The notes under the pieces were generated by a model. The model was given only the letters and a program-made list of their open reading frames with translations. It searched no databases and had not been told where the DNA came from. Positions 1 through 10,700 of a stretch of 64,000 bases of DNA are shown piece by piece; position 1 is the stretch's first letter; every line of letters begins with the position of its first letter. Both the position numbers and the translations under genes were made by a program. The stretch spans positions 14,704,203 to 14,768,202 of the forward strand of contig CM064713.1 of the NCBI GenBank assembly GCA_032717465.1, given 5' to 3'. The DNA comes from Coenobita brevimanus (Eukaryota > Arthropoda > Malacostraca > Decapoda > Coenobitidae).

Positions 1-1930
1 CTAATTCCTCTGTTCTTTCTCTAACTCTGTCAATAAGTATCCTACCATACACTTTTCCTATTATACTAAGAAGACAAATGCCCCTATGATTACCACACAT
101 TTCTTTTTCCCCTTTTCCTTTGTACAAGGGAATAATTATACCTGACTTCCAATCCTCCGGGACTCTACCTTCCTCCCAGGCCAATCTGCACATCTTCCAC
201 ATCCATTCTACTACTATCTCTCCCCCATGCTTCAGCATTTCACCACACACTCCATCAATTCCTGGGGCTTTCCCCAATTTAACTTTCTTCATTGCTTCCA
301 CAACTTCTATCCTACTGATTTCTTCCTGTCTTCTCACTTCCCTCCTCCTCCCAGCCATTCCCCAGCCACTTATACTCGCATTACTTCCATCCTCTACGTT
401 CAACAATTCCTTAAAGTGTTCTCTCCATCTGCTCACTTTTTCTCTCTTCTCCACTAGTAATCAACCATTTTTATCTTTCACTCCCCTGCTAACTTCACTT
501 CCACCCTGTCTTACTCTTTTCACCTCTTTCCAGAACATTTTCATACAGTCCCTCCACTTTACACTCAAATTCCTTCCAAATTCCTCATCCACTCTCTTCT
601 TACTTTCTCTTACTAATCTTTTCACCTCTCTCTTTCTTTCTACATATAACTCTCTCTTCCGCGTCTCAACTTCTTCCACGCCCCTATTTCTCATCCATTC
701 ATTGTATGCTTTCTTCTTTTGTGCCACAGCCTGTTTCACCTCTTCAGTCCACCACGCTGTTCCTTGCACCCCCCTCCGTCTTCTCTTCCTTCCACACACC
801 ACATCACATGCTGCACATATTTCTTCTGTAAATATCCTACACACACCTTCCACGTCTCCCATCTGCTCCAGTTCATATTTGCCTAATCGTTCCTCCACTT
901 CTCTCTTATACTCTGCCTTTTTCTCATCCTCTTCTAACCTTTCCACTCTCCTTGCCACTACTCTTTCCTCTCGTCTTTCCTTTCTTCTATTCCTCCATCT
1001 TACTTGAAATCTAATTCTGGCCACCACCAAGTAGTGGTCAGAAAGTCCACTCCCCCATCCTCTATAAACTCTTGCATCCATTACACATCTTCGCATCCTT
1101 TCATCCACACACACATAATCAATCATTGCCTTCCTTTCATTCAGTTCACCACCCACCCTTCTCATCACTCGTCATGTATACCTGTGGATCATTTTATGCC
1201 TGAAGAGGATATTGGCTATCACCAACCCCCTCCCAGCACAAATGTCCACTAACGCACTCCCATTCTCATCTATCTCAGCAGGCACACCCCACTTACCAAT
1301 TATTCCAACCACCTTCACATTCCCAACTTTACCATTCATATCACCAATCAAAAACACTCTCTCATTCCTTCCAAACTTTTCCATGCACACTTCTACATTT
1401 GTCCAGAACTCTTCTCACACTCTTCTAGCACGGTCTTGCGTTGGCGCATACGCACACACAATCGCCCACATTTGTGTTCCAACTTTCAACTTTACCCACA
1501 CAATCCTAGACCCAACTGATCCATACTGTCTTATGCTCCTCTTCCATCTTTTACTCACAACTATACATACTCCTTCCTTTGCCCTCTCATTCTCATCTAC
1601 TCCTGCACATATACCCCATCCATACTCCCATTCTCTCACACTTTCTCCACTCCATTTTGTTTCAGTTATTCCACATACATCCACTTTCGCACCCTCAAGC
1701 ACCTGGACAATCTCTCTCTCTTTCACCTCATCATTCGCTCCCCTTACATTCCATGTTCCAATAATCATGTCCTTTGTCCGGTCCTTGGTCGTCATCATTT
1801 GGTCAGTCCTTGTCCAAGGCTTATTGTTTGTGTTTTTAGTTAGTTGTTTTCCGGGGAGGGGCACTAACCCTCCGCCAACCCTTTTAGTCGCCTTTTACAA
1901 CAAGCAGGGATACTGGGGGAGTGCTTTCCC
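1..1930 (-). mobile_element. RTE-A LINE copy 1, 5' part (endonuclease, linker, start of RT)
   Basis: Antisense copy of the RTE-A non-LTR retrotransposon. It runs off the left edge inside the early RT region. The 5' UTR ends near 1930, where it abuts LINE-L coding sequence, so this copy inserted into LINE-L. The 5' UTR carries a hairpin (1855-1860 with 1868-1873) also seen at 33868-33886 and at 10643 onward. Coding sequence is broken into three frames but matches the copy at 30766-33963 throughout. The RT half and the 3' tail lie outside the window, so the target-site duplication cannot be checked. Confidence 0.88.
461..1864 (-). pseudogene. RTE-A polyprotein fragment: AP endonuclease and linker
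   Basis: The AP-endonuclease nicks target DNA for target-primed reverse transcription. All expected motifs are visible in order: GTWNVRG, TETKW, YAPT, IGDMNGK and LSDHYLV, which carry the Asn, Glu, Asp/Asn and Asp-His of this nuclease family. The reading frame changes near 1400 and 1170, and a stop near 461 separates it from the RT linker. A basic, Lys/Arg/Glu-rich linker follows the nuclease, with the SVKWRDCMKMFWKEVKR segment shared by all RTE-A copies. Non-functional as it stands. Confidence 0.85.
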
Positions 1931-2676
1931 ATAGTTGTATCTTCCCTGCCTATGACGCTCGTCTCTTGGCACCACGTTCCCTATTGTCATCTGGAACTCA
2001 ATGACCGCATGATCATTTTTTCCTATAGAACACAGATATTTCAAAGATTCAACTACGCCAGTTTCTTTGGTTAGCAGTAAATCAAATCTTGCTGGTGTGT
2101 CGTCACCTCGGAATCGTGTCTCTTCTTTGACCCACTGGGTCATTACATTATTCATTGCTATATTTCACAATATAGTGCCCCACGAATTTTCACTGCCTCC
2201 TGAGTCCCAGTCCTCTCAGTTCACCTCTTTACAATTAACGTCACCCATTAGAATTATATTGTTGCTTTTCTCAATCACTTTCTGTAGATAACTAACCATG
2301 TCTAACAACATCTCCTGGTATTCATCATAATTCCATGCTCTTGTCTATAGGGGAACATATACTACTGCCGTATCTCTCTTGCCATTCTCTCCAGTTTCTA
2401 ATTTCATATTTATCACTTCAGCCCTACCCTCTCCCATTTCAACAGTATCTACATTTATGTTGTTGTTCTTCACTGCTATCATCACTCCTCTTCCTGTTTT
2501 TTCTTTTCTGTCTCTTCTCCACAATTTGTATTTACCATCTCCCACATGGATATAATATCCTCTCTTAACTTGGTCTCTATAAAGCACATAACATCAGGAT
2601 CATGCACCCTCAAGTAATTGTTGATTTCTAACCTTGCCAATATTAAACCATTAACATCAGTATAAGTCATTTTCAA
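1931..2676 (-). pseudogene. LINE-L AP endonuclease, broken
   Basis: Endonuclease of the second LINE type. Visible pieces in order are YTDVNGL near the start, DVMCFIETKL with the catalytic Glu, a central TGRGVMIAVKNN strand, a GDVNC-like piece around 2240 and KNDHAVIEF near the end, which matches the SDH position. There are frameshifts near 2590, 2345 and 2160 and several stops. The C-terminal end runs directly into RTE-A copy 1. Confidence 0.7.
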
Positions 2677-3117
2677 ACTTTTTTCATTGTTTTAATACCT
2701 TCTTCTCTCCGTCGGTACCATTTCCTCAATTTCTGATCCATAACTCTCCAATAAAACACTGTCTTCTCTTCCTCCGTTCTCTCTTCATTTTTTGCCATTG
2801 CTTCCTTTACTAACTCCTTTATTTTAGCTCTTTCTCCCTCATTTGCATCTCTCCTTATCCAAACATTTTTGAACCCCTCTTTGTCTGATAATTTCCATGT
2901 TCTATTAACATTTTCATTTACCATTACCTGGGACTTAAACTTTACCTTCAATGGCCTTGCCCATCCTTCCTCGTACTTTCCTAACCTAAACACTTCTTCA
3001 ATCTCTTCTTGAGCTTCATTGTTACCCTCCATAACTACTGATAGTATCTCTTTAACCTTACTCAGTTCTGCTCTATCTCTTTCTGATCTTACTGTCATAC
3101 GTTTTTCTTTTACCTCG
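2673..3117 (-). pseudogene. LINE-L ORF1-like domain (RNA-binding type), C-terminal part
   Basis: About 145 residues, very rich in Glu, Lys and Arg. It contains the FRLGKYEEG and VWIRRDANEGERAK segments typical of the ORF1 or N-terminal region of some invertebrate LINEs, which is thought to bind element RNA. The apparent first residues MWFSG come from the neighbouring Tigger 3' end, so that ATG is not the native start. The element upstream of this is missing. Confidence 0.6.
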
Positions 3118-3662
3118 CCACTAAACCACATGGGAACTTATAGTGTTGTGCAGTGTTAAATTAGAATTTAGACTGCAAAGGATTAACTGTGGAGTGCAAA
3201 ATGGCGGTTGAAACTGGCAGTTGAAACTGGCATGGTGCAATTAACAATGTGCAGTGTTAAACAATTATAACACACAGCGCAAAGAATTACTGTAAGTGCA
3301 GCACAACACTGATTACTGCATGTGCTTCAAGAGCATTTTCACCACTGCCAAAACCCTAGAGAAGGCGGCCACAGACTTGCTGTAAGTACCCTAGCTGAGG
3401 TACAGTCACTTTTAATTCCTCATTCTTTGGTTCCTTTTCATTTATTTCATGCTTTATGTCCATTATTTGTGTGAATAGAGGCTTAAATAGGTTTAAATAG
3501 GTGCTATGCATGTCTGGTAGGGAGTTATTTAGGTGGCTTTCAAAGTTAGGCTGGGTTAGGGTCCTAAGTACCAGTCTAGGAGCCACGGGCCCACTATCCG
3601 GACGGGACCACTTTCCAGACATGCCTTTGGCTCTATTACATCGGATAGTGGAGGGATTACTG
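3118..3662 (+). mobile_element. Tig-F (Tigger/pogo) 3' end fragment
   Basis: Matches the 3' non-coding region of the Tigger copies ending at 51907 and 59046, including the GTGTTGTGCAGTG segment just after the transposase stop. It ends with the terminal repeat TGGAGGGATTACTG followed by TA. No transposase sequence remains. It abuts LINE-L on the left, so the rest was lost or this is a truncated copy. Confidence 0.75.
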
Positions 3663-3664
3663 TA

Positions 3665-3909
3665 GACAAAAATGGAATAATAGTCAAACCTTCTAAATGA
3701 ACCAGTCTATTTTAATTTTTGCTATACAAAGTTTGACTCCAAACTAGAGGTTTCATGACTATCTTTTCCTGTGATCGGTCAGTGTAATTAAATCCTTTAA
3801 GACTGAATACTGGTTGTGCAGTATATTGAAATAAGGAAAACAAAGAAAAAAAAGTCAAAATGACGAATTGAAGTTAGTTGAAAACCAAAAATTTTATATC
3901 TTGCTGTAG
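3665..3909. other. AT-rich spacer, nothing recognised
   Basis: No coding signal or known repeat seen. It carries an A-rich stretch near 3835-3860. Confidence 0.5.
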
Positions 3910-3919
3910 AAAAATATTA

Positions 3920-5041
3920 TCTATCTATCTATCTATTGCCAGACGCCTCAATCCCGTTTGGGGTGGCCACATACAAATCGCCTCCACGTCGCCCTGTCCC
4001 CCACCATTTCACCGTCCTGCTCCCAACTCACACCCTCCTCTCTCATATACCTCTCCACCCCATCCCTCCATCTCATCCTCGGCCTCCCCCTCCCTCTTCC
4101 CTCCTCCACCTCACTCACATACACTCTCTTCGTCAGTCTTTCTCCTCCATCCTCTCCACATGGCCAAACCACCTCAGTGTGTTCCTCATAACGCTTCCTA
4201 TCACATCCACATCCACACCACAACGCTCCTTTATATCCTCATTCGGCAGCCTGTCTCTCCATGTGACTCCACAGGCTCCTCTTAAATAACTCATTTCCAC
4301 TGCTCTCACTCTTGACTTGTGTCCTTCCAATAACGTCCAAGCTTCACTTCCATACATTAGAGTTGGTATCACAATACTGTCATGTAGTAACTTTTTCACT
4401 TCCATGCTTACTTCCCTGTTTCTTATTACTGCTTTCAAAGAAGCAGCAACCTTTCTTCACTGCTGTACCCTTTCAAGCACTTCACCCTCCAAACCTCCAT
4501 CCTTACTCATCACACTACCCAAGTACTTAAACATACTCACATTTTCCAATTCCTCACCATCCAACCTCGCTGTACATTCACTGACTTCACCTCTCTCAAA
4601 GACCATCACTTTACTCGTCCTACATTCACATTTAGCTTCTGTTTCTTACACACTCTCCCAAACTCATCCACCAAGCCTTGCAGCTCCCCTTCGTCTTCAC
4701 TCAACAACACAGTATCATCTGCAAACAACAGTACAGGGAGTTTCCAAACACTATCCTCTCTCACCAGGGCCACGCCAACATCCACTACTCTACCTTGTAC
4801 CTCTTTTATTACCCCATCCATGAACAGATTGAACAACCATGGAGACATGACACATCCCTGTTTCAACACAACCTTCAAGAAGAAAAATTCACTTAGTTCA
4901 CCATCCACATGCACTGCAGCCTTAGCACCATCATACATACTCTTCACAGCATTCAGCAACTTTCCATCTACTCCATATATTCCTAATACCTTCCACAATC
5001 CTTGTCTATCCACCCTGTCATATGCTTTCTCCAAACCCATT
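3920..5041 (-). mobile_element. RTE-A LINE copy 2, 5'-truncated, with target-site duplication
   Basis: Antisense RTE-A copy holding the RT fingers/palm through the C-terminus. The 3' end at 3920 shows the short conserved 3' UTR and a (TATC)n tail on the plus strand. The 5' end stops at the codon for the start of the EKAYDRVDRQ segment. A perfect 10-bp duplication AAAAATATTA flanks it (3910-3919 and 5042-5051), so the insertion is complete and was 5'-truncated at integration. Confidence 0.92.
3948..5040 (-). pseudogene. RTE-A reverse transcriptase C-terminal half, broken
   Basis: Carries EKAYDRVDRQGLW, the LKQGCVMSPWLF palm motif, the catalytic LLFADDTVLLSED, and a thumb region. The C-terminal LRWFGHVERM and GRPRMRWRDGVERYM segments follow in other frames. 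Frameshifts occur near 4606, 4440 and 4135. The FADD catalytic pair is intact but the protein cannot be made. Confidence 0.85.
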
Positions 5042-5051
5042 AAAAATATTA

Positions 5052-5580
5052 AGCAATAAAAATCTATTAAAGATATATAAATCTGGTTTAAACCAAGCAA
5101 AACTACAATAAATTTCCTTTACAGTACTAAATAGATTATGGTTATTTGTGCATTTTATTGCACAGTAAAGCAAAAGGAAGAAGATGCACAATAATATATG
5201 ATTCTCGGCCACATATTCTTTTTCTTTTATTGCTATGTGTAGACATACTTTTCATTACAGAATACTTCATGTGGTGTTATTTTGAAGCTGAACAGTTGTA
5301 ATAAAAATTTTTTGAAGAATGTTCAAAAAAGGTAAGCAAAGGAAAAAAAGGTCAAAATGGCATATTCAGTATGTTGAAGTAAAAGAGATAGAGCTTGGAA
5401 ACGTACAAGGTAATTACGCGATCTCCGACCGTCACAACAGCTACAGCACAACTGCCTTTGTTTCCTGCCCTAAGACAAAGCCATGAGTCATACCACACGC
5501 GCACTGCTCACCATGTACAAAGCAACCATCCCACGACATCATGCCAGAGTTTCTTTGTTATGACAAATAAATGCAAATTA
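5052..5580. other. Spacer, nothing recognised
   Basis: AT-rich and non-coding by eye. No repeat family assigned. Confidence 0.5.
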
Positions 5581-6767
5581 CACCCACGGCAAACTGACTT
5601 AGGTCCTAAACACAAACTTGCTATGTGAGAGTTGTCTGTCTTTGCTTCCACCTCTACCAAGTGCATTTTTGGGGCAAGAAGTAACTGGCAACTCCTCTGG
5701 TGTTGGTGGAAGGTGGTGAAACACTCAGCACGTCAGTGAATATGTTCCCGTCACTCTGAGCATACACCTCCCTTTCTTTTCATGTGCATTGCTCTCTGCT
5801 CTGTTATTTTCCTAGAGTCGAGTTGTCATGCCTGGAAAGTACTGCTCAAGAGATGAGGGGGTCCGTATCATTGCATGAAGGCAGGACAATGTCCATATCA
5901 ACACGATCTGTGAACGTACTGGACGCACAAAGTCAACCGTCATGAAGATTCTTGCTGCAATGCGCGGCCTGCCACCTGATGTCGTACCACAGCACAAGCA
6001 TGGCAGTGGAAAGAAGAGGATGACTTCCAGAGGTACAGATACACTTCTGAAGAGGGAAATAATCAAGAATCCTCGACTGACAGCAGCAGAATTCAAGAGA
6101 ATGCATCCACAACTATTACAAGACATCTCAATTCGAACTATTAAACACCGCTTGCAGAAGAAGCTGGGTTTGCTAAGCTGCACCGCAGCCAAGCAACCGC
6201 TTCTCTCTGACCGCATGAAGATGCAGTGCATTCAGTTTGCCAAGAAGTATGCACACTGGACGTTGGATGAGTGGTGACAAGTTATTTTTTTCCAAAGAAA
6301 GCACATTTCAAGTCTTTCAGGTACTGTTAAGCACCCACAATCAGTAGTGGTATGGGGGTATTTCTCAGGTGAAATGGGAAGGGGAGGCCTCTACTCTTTC
6401 CTAAGAACTCGATGATGAATGGTGGCCGGTACATTTAAGTGCTGAAAGATCATTTGTTAAACTTTTTTGCTATTCATGGGTGCGACATTTTCATGCATGA
6501 TTCAGCTCCATGTCACAAGTCAAGAATGGCTTCAGGATAATCAGATTGAGGTCCTCAACTGGCCTGGCAACAGTCCAGATCTAAATCCAATAGAAAACTG
6601 CTGGGCAAAAATGAAGAAAATCATGGCAGAGAAGAAGACACCCAATCTGGACGTCCTCAAGACTGAACTGATAAATGTAATGGCATTTCATGAACAAACA
6701 TTGCGATATGATTTCTGTGTTTTTTATTACCTTATGGGGGAGGTCCTAAGTCAATTTGCGGTAGCTG
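5581..6767 (+). mobile_element. Tc1-H copy 1 (Tc1/mariner, DD34E type)
   Basis: A complete but dead Tc1-like DNA transposon of 1187 bp flanked by TA. The inverted ends match over about 27 bp: the left end contains GCAAACTGACTTAGG and the right end, read in reverse, GCAAATTGACTTAGG. A second copy with the same ends lies at 26687-28080. Compared with that copy, the middle of the transposase gene has deletions, including the region of the first catalytic Asp. Confidence 0.9.
5828..6700 (+). pseudogene. Tc1-H transposase pseudogene, copy 1
   Basis: The start ATG at 5828 opens a paired helix-turn-helix DNA-binding region (NTICERTGRTKSTVMKIL), then a second HTH (RLTAAEFKRMHPQLL). An in-frame stop sits at about residue 17. 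The catalytic domain survives as fragments: WGYFSGEMGRGG near 6355 and WPGNSPDLNPIENCW near 6565, with the third acidic residue (Glu). The region of the FSDES Asp is disrupted and the second Asp motif is lost to changes near 6490. Confidence 0.85.
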
Positions 6768-6769
6768 TA

Positions 6770-7443
6770 CAGTATGGTGAATATTTTACAAAATTATCTT
6801 AAAATGACTATTGAAAGTGCCATCGAAATCTCAGAAGTTGGATTTGAAATCATGCTCAAAACCATCATCGGAATCTCGAAGGGCTAATGTTGTTTGGGCA
6901 TTTAACCTTTCAATGGCCGGCCCCAGGACCATTTTTTCAAAGTTCTAAAATTGATTTATTTTTCTTACAAGTGTGAAGAGAATCATCTGGTGTGCCTGGC
7001 AATGTGTTTTTTAGCTTAATAAACCCATCCTGTGATTCACTATGATTCGCAGAAGAGCAGAAGATAACATAAAACCCACCACGCATGTGCCATTACCGTA
7101 AAAACATATGGGGAAAACATCCGAGAAAAAGCGTCCGCCTGAGTGCTTGAGATGATAGAGTGGGGTTGGGTAAACATACAAATGACCTTCGTTCCTCTCC
7201 CATAAATGTAGTTTTCTATTGCTCACACTAATTCGATGTCACCGGTATGTTTATGGTAAAGTGTTGTTCAATGCCAGAGGCCATTTAGGGGTTAATATAC
7301 AGTTGGAATGTTTAACATTACAGGAATCTACTTGTTATTCTAAAGTAATTGCATTCTATTGTTACTGATTATCCAAAATTGGGTGTGTCATGTCAGATGA
7401 CAATGTCACCGTACACAGAGCGGACAATAACGTTCCAGGGCTA
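6770..7443. other. Spacer, nothing recognised
   Basis: About 670 bp without a convincing ORF or a repeat that I can link to other parts of the window. Confidence 0.5.
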
Positions 7444-7795
7444 AGAATACAGTATCATCTGCAAAAAAAAGAACAGGAAGTTTCCAAACGCTGCCATCTC
7501 TCTTTACAGTCGCTCCAGCATCCACTGCTCTACCTTGTACCTTTTTTATAGCTCCATCCACATACACACTGAACAACCACTGAGACATGACACATCCCTG
7601 TTTCAATCCAACATACAGATAGAAAAATTCACTTACATCACCATCCACATGCACTGCATTCCCACCATCTTCATATATACTCTTCATGGCATTCAACAGC
7701 TTCCCATTTACTCCATATAATCTTAATATTTTCCACATTCCTAGTCTATCCACCCTGTCATATGCTTTCTCCAAATCCATGAAGGCTGCATACAA
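7444..7795 (-). pseudogene. RTE-A RT palm fragment
   Basis: Contains FMDLEKAYDRVDRLGMW, GLKQGCVMSQWLF and FADDTVFL of the reverse transcriptase. The frame closes right after the catalytic motif because the element is cut at its 3' side. Confidence 0.8.
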
Positions 7796-7957
7796 CTTCT
7801 TTCCCTTCTCCAGAATCTTTTCCAGTAAAGACCTAAGGATTAATATCTGATCTGCACAACCTCTTCCCTTCCTAAAACCTCCCCATTCTTCTCGGACTAA
7901 TTCCTCTGTGATTTCCCTAACTCTGCATTATGTATCCTACCATATACTTTTCCTATT

Positions 7958-8086
7958 CTCCCCTTTGGGGCTAAGATGCGAATGAATGTGTTTGAATGGA
8001 TGAGTAAATGGGGAGTGTGTCATCATGTCTCGGCTACCTCCCTTTCCTTGGGGGAAGCAGCCTAGGTATATAAATAGATAGATAGA
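7958..8086 (+). mobile_element. K, short SINE-like insert with GATA tail
   Basis: A block of about 130 bp that splits RTE-A copy 3 between matching sequences CCTATT and ACACAAAGATGACAAATG. It ends in ATAGATAGATAG, the same kind of tail as RTE-A, which suggests that RTE machinery mobilised it. No coding potential. A target duplication is not clear beyond ATT. Confidence 0.55.
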
Positions 8087-8222
8087 TTACACAAAGATGA
8101 CAAATGCCCCTATAATTACCATAAACTTCTTTTTCCCCTTCCCCTTTGTACAGAGGTATAATTAAACCCGACTTCCAATTCTCCGGGACTCTACCTTCCT
8201 TTCAGGCCAATCTCCACATCTT

Positions 8223-8483
8223 TCATATCCATTCTACTACTATCTCTCCCCCGTGCTTCAGCTCTTCACCTGACTCTCTATAACTTCCTGGGGATTTCCC
8301 CACTTTGACTTTCTTCATTGCCTCCACTACTTCCACCTTCCTGACCACTTCCTCCCTTCTCATCTCTCTCCTTTGCCCAGTAATTCCCCAGTCACTTATA
8401 CTCGCATTACTTTCATTCTCTGTGCTTAAGAATTCCTTGAAGTGTTCTCTCCATCTGCTCACTTTTTCTCCTTTCTCCACTAG
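8223..8483 (-). pseudogene. RTE-A linker and early RT fragment
   Basis: Matches SRWREHFKE, VVEAMKKVKVGKSPG and the hydrophobic stretch before the RT fingers in other RTE-A copies. It has a frameshift and is cut by R at its upstream side. Confidence 0.75.
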
Positions 8484-9280
8484 CAGTGGTACCCGACGTT
8501 GCTGGGCCAAAAAGGCGAACTCTCTAATCCTATTTGTTCTAGTTCAATCTTTCTTTAGAAAGACCATGTACCTCTTATGCTTCTGAAGAGGGATTATAAG
8601 AGGTCCAGGAATTTTCTATTTCAACTTTCGCAGAATAATGCACTGTATTTGTGTGCACTTGTTTACTATTACTGGTGACCTCAAATGCCCTCCAACTGGT
8701 GACCTCAAATGACCTTAGAGGTCAACCTCACATAGCTGATGTCGTAACTTGAGGTCATGTGAGTCTCCCTGCTGAAAATTGGACTGCTGGGTCCAGTCAT
8801 TCAAGCATGCATTACTGGTGACCTCAAATGTTCTCCGATCGGTGACTTCAAATGGCCTCGGAGGTCAACCTCACAGAGCCTATGTCTAAACTGGAGGTCA
8901 TGTGAGTCTCCATGCCAAAAAGTGGGTTGCTAGGTCCAGTCTTTTGAGCATGTTTACTGGTGACCTCAAATGGCCTCCGACCAGTGTCCTCAAATGACCT
9001 TGGAGGTCAACCTCACGTAGCCTATGTCTGAACTGGAGATCAAATAAGTCTCCACGCCAAAAATTTGGCTGCAAGGGGACCCGGCACTGCCAGAGCCAAA
9101 AAGGCAAACACTCTACTGGTGACCTCAAATAAACCAGATCTTAATTTTGACCCCTCCCTAAAACCATTCTTGGATCACCCTGATTTAGAATATATATGGG
9201 TCTGGTGGTCTCTGGCCCTTGGTTTGGGCATGACTGAAGGACAAACAAATAAACAATGCAGCTCTTTTATATATATATAG
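8484..9280 (+). repeat. R, non-coding repeat with three 142-159-bp tandem units
   Basis: Inserted into RTE-A copy 3 with loss of about 22 bp of target. It contains three tandem units starting ACTGGTGACCTCAAAT at 8670, 8814 and 8956, each with GGAGGTCAACCTCAC. A second copy of its first 38 bp recurs, diverged, at 9077-9114. The end is ATATATATATAG after a (ACAA)n-like stretch. This layout reminds me of Penelope-like or other tail-repeat retroelements, but no coding region exists to settle the class. Confidence 0.6.
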
Positions 9281-9820
9281 ACTCCCCTACTACCTTCTTT
9301 ATCTCCCTGTCTAACTCTCTTTACCTTCCTCCAGACCTTCTTACATTCCCTTCACTTTATAGTCAAATTCCTTTCAATTTCTTCGTCCACTGTCTTCTTA
9401 CTAATCTTTTCAACTCACTTTTCTTCTCTACATATAATTCTCTATTCCCTCTCACAACTTCAGAGCCTCTGCTTCACATCCACTAACTATATGCTTTCTT
9501 CTTTTGCACCACAGCTTGCTTCACCTCTTCATTCCACAATGCTGTTCCTTGCACCCCCTTTTTTCACTTCACACCACACACCACTTCACATGCTGGACAT
9601 ACTTCTTCTGTGATTATCTTGCACACACCTTCCACCTCCCCCATCTACTCCACATCATATTTACCCAAACTCTTCTCCACTACTCTCTTATATTCTACCT
9701 CTTTTTCAACCTCCTGAAACTTTTCAATCCTCTTAACATGGGCTACTTCCTCCCGCCTCTCTCCTTTTATTTACCCATTGCATCTGCACCCTGGCTTTCA
9801 CAACCAACTGGTGATCAGGA
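9281..9820 (-). pseudogene. RTE-A linker and endonuclease C-terminal remnant
   Basis: Colinear with RTE-A between the linker and the end of the endonuclease. Heavily frameshifted, with no usable reading frame. Confidence 0.65.
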
Positions 9821-10132
9821 ATATTTTTTACATAAACCATTTACATTATTCCATGTGTTCTGCAGGTACAGAGCTATTTTGTTCCAAATCATTAACTATA
9901 TGGTCTGCCAAAGTTATAGCATGTTTCCCCTTAAAAGATATTGGAACAATCCCTACCAACTGAGGGAAATCCTTCCCTACTTGAAGTTTTAGCATACCAT
10001 TTTATACAGGGCCCTTAGGAAAGGCCTTATATGAGCTTTAAGCATACAGCTGTAACTCTCTAATGTAATAGTTAACTGGCACTCACAAGTGTCCATATAT
10101 GCAACTGATCAACCATAGAACTGTATTCCTCA

Positions 10133-10240
10133 TTCTGCTTTCCCTGCTGCTTATGACCCTCAATCTAACAGCGTGTCCAGGGATCTCACAGTGAATGGAT
10201 TCTGAATTTGAATTTAATTTTGCTCAGTCTTCCATGGAGA
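10133..10240 (+). mobile_element. Diverged Joc-B 3' remnant
   Basis: Resembles the end of the Joc-B ORF: TTCCCTGCTGCTTATGACC corresponds to the codons for FPAAYDLQSF, and GTGTCCAGGGATCTCA to the last codons before the stop. Many differences, so old. Confidence 0.5.
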
Positions 10241-10331
10241 GAATAAATTTTTTTAAGCTGTCAACCTTGGGTTCTTTCTTTCTGCATTAAACAAAAAAGT
10301 ACTGAATGGTGTGTAATGCAATCTCCCTTAC

Positions 10332-10474
10332 CACATCTCCAGGTAGCATGATGATATCATCTGGAATGGTTTTCCGTGGTGCTTTCTGAACATTTTTCTT
10401 GGTGTCCTGGGTTGGTGTTTCTTGATGATGACGGTGTTGGAAGGAGAGAAGACCCGAGCCTGAAGATATCATAC
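10332..10474 (-). CDS. Candidate host coding exon (143 bp), gene unknown
   Basis: Read on the minus strand, an acceptor-like CATTGTAG precedes a 143-bp open stretch, and a donor-like GTAAGG follows at 10331. The encoded peptide is hydrophilic (SFQHRHHQETPTQDTKK, then KTIPDDIIMLPGDV) and unlike any element ORF in the window. The polypyrimidine tract is weak. I do not recognise the protein. It could be an internal exon of a gene whose introns hold the surrounding elements, or a chance ORF. Confidence 0.35.
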
Positions 10475-10561
10475 CTACAATGACAGTCGAATCTCCAGGC
10501 TGTCATGGAGTACAGTTCAAGTATGAGACAATAAACCATTTAATGGACTATGTTCAGGCAT

Positions 10562-10697
10562 ATATCTATCTATCTATCTATCTGCTCCCAGATGCCATAA
10601 TCCCCTAAGGGGTGGCCATTTGAATTTGAGTTATTTGTTTTACGGGGAGGGGCACTAACCCTCCACCAACCCACTTGTTGACACGTAGGGAGCATGT
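10562..10697 (-). mobile_element. Mini RTE-A: 5' UTR fused to 3' tail
   Basis: On the minus strand this short element has the RTE-A 5' UTR hairpin (GGAGGG, TTAGTGC loop, CCCTCC). It then passes directly into the RTE-A 3' end (GGCCACCCC, GGGATT, GGCATCTGG) and a (GATA)n tail. All coding sequence is missing. It could be a SINE-like non-autonomous derivative or a chance internal deletion. Confidence 0.65.
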
Positions 10698-10700
10698 ATG

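Larger units (their letters stand above)
1931..3117 (-). mobile_element. LINE-L fragment (ORF1-like domain plus endonuclease)
   Basis: Antisense piece of a different non-LTR element from RTE-A. It holds an ORF1-like C-terminal domain upstream of an AP-endonuclease domain. Its endonuclease is cut at GRYNYGK near 1930 by the 5' end of RTE-A copy 1. Its upstream side ends in the 3' end of a Tigger element at about 3118. No RT is left in the window. The pairing of this ORF1-like domain with this endonuclease fits L2/CR1-like or RTE-X-like elements of invertebrates, but I cannot fix the clade. Confidence 0.7.
7444..9820 (-). mobile_element. RTE-A LINE copy 3, interrupted by K and R
   Basis: Antisense RTE-A copy spanning from the RT palm (catalytic FFADDTVFL near 7440) back to the endonuclease C-terminus near 9820. 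The 3' end and tail are missing: homology simply starts at about 7444. It is interrupted by a short GATA-tailed element at 7958-8086 and by a 0.8-kb repeat at 8484-9280. More diverged from the other copies, so probably older. Confidence 0.82.

Noticed and set aside
120..1007. Long Ser/Leu/Pro/His-rich plus-strand frame of 295 codons
   Set aside because: It is the antisense of the Glu/Lys/Arg-rich RTE-A linker and endonuclease; similar mirror frames occur at every RTE-A copy.
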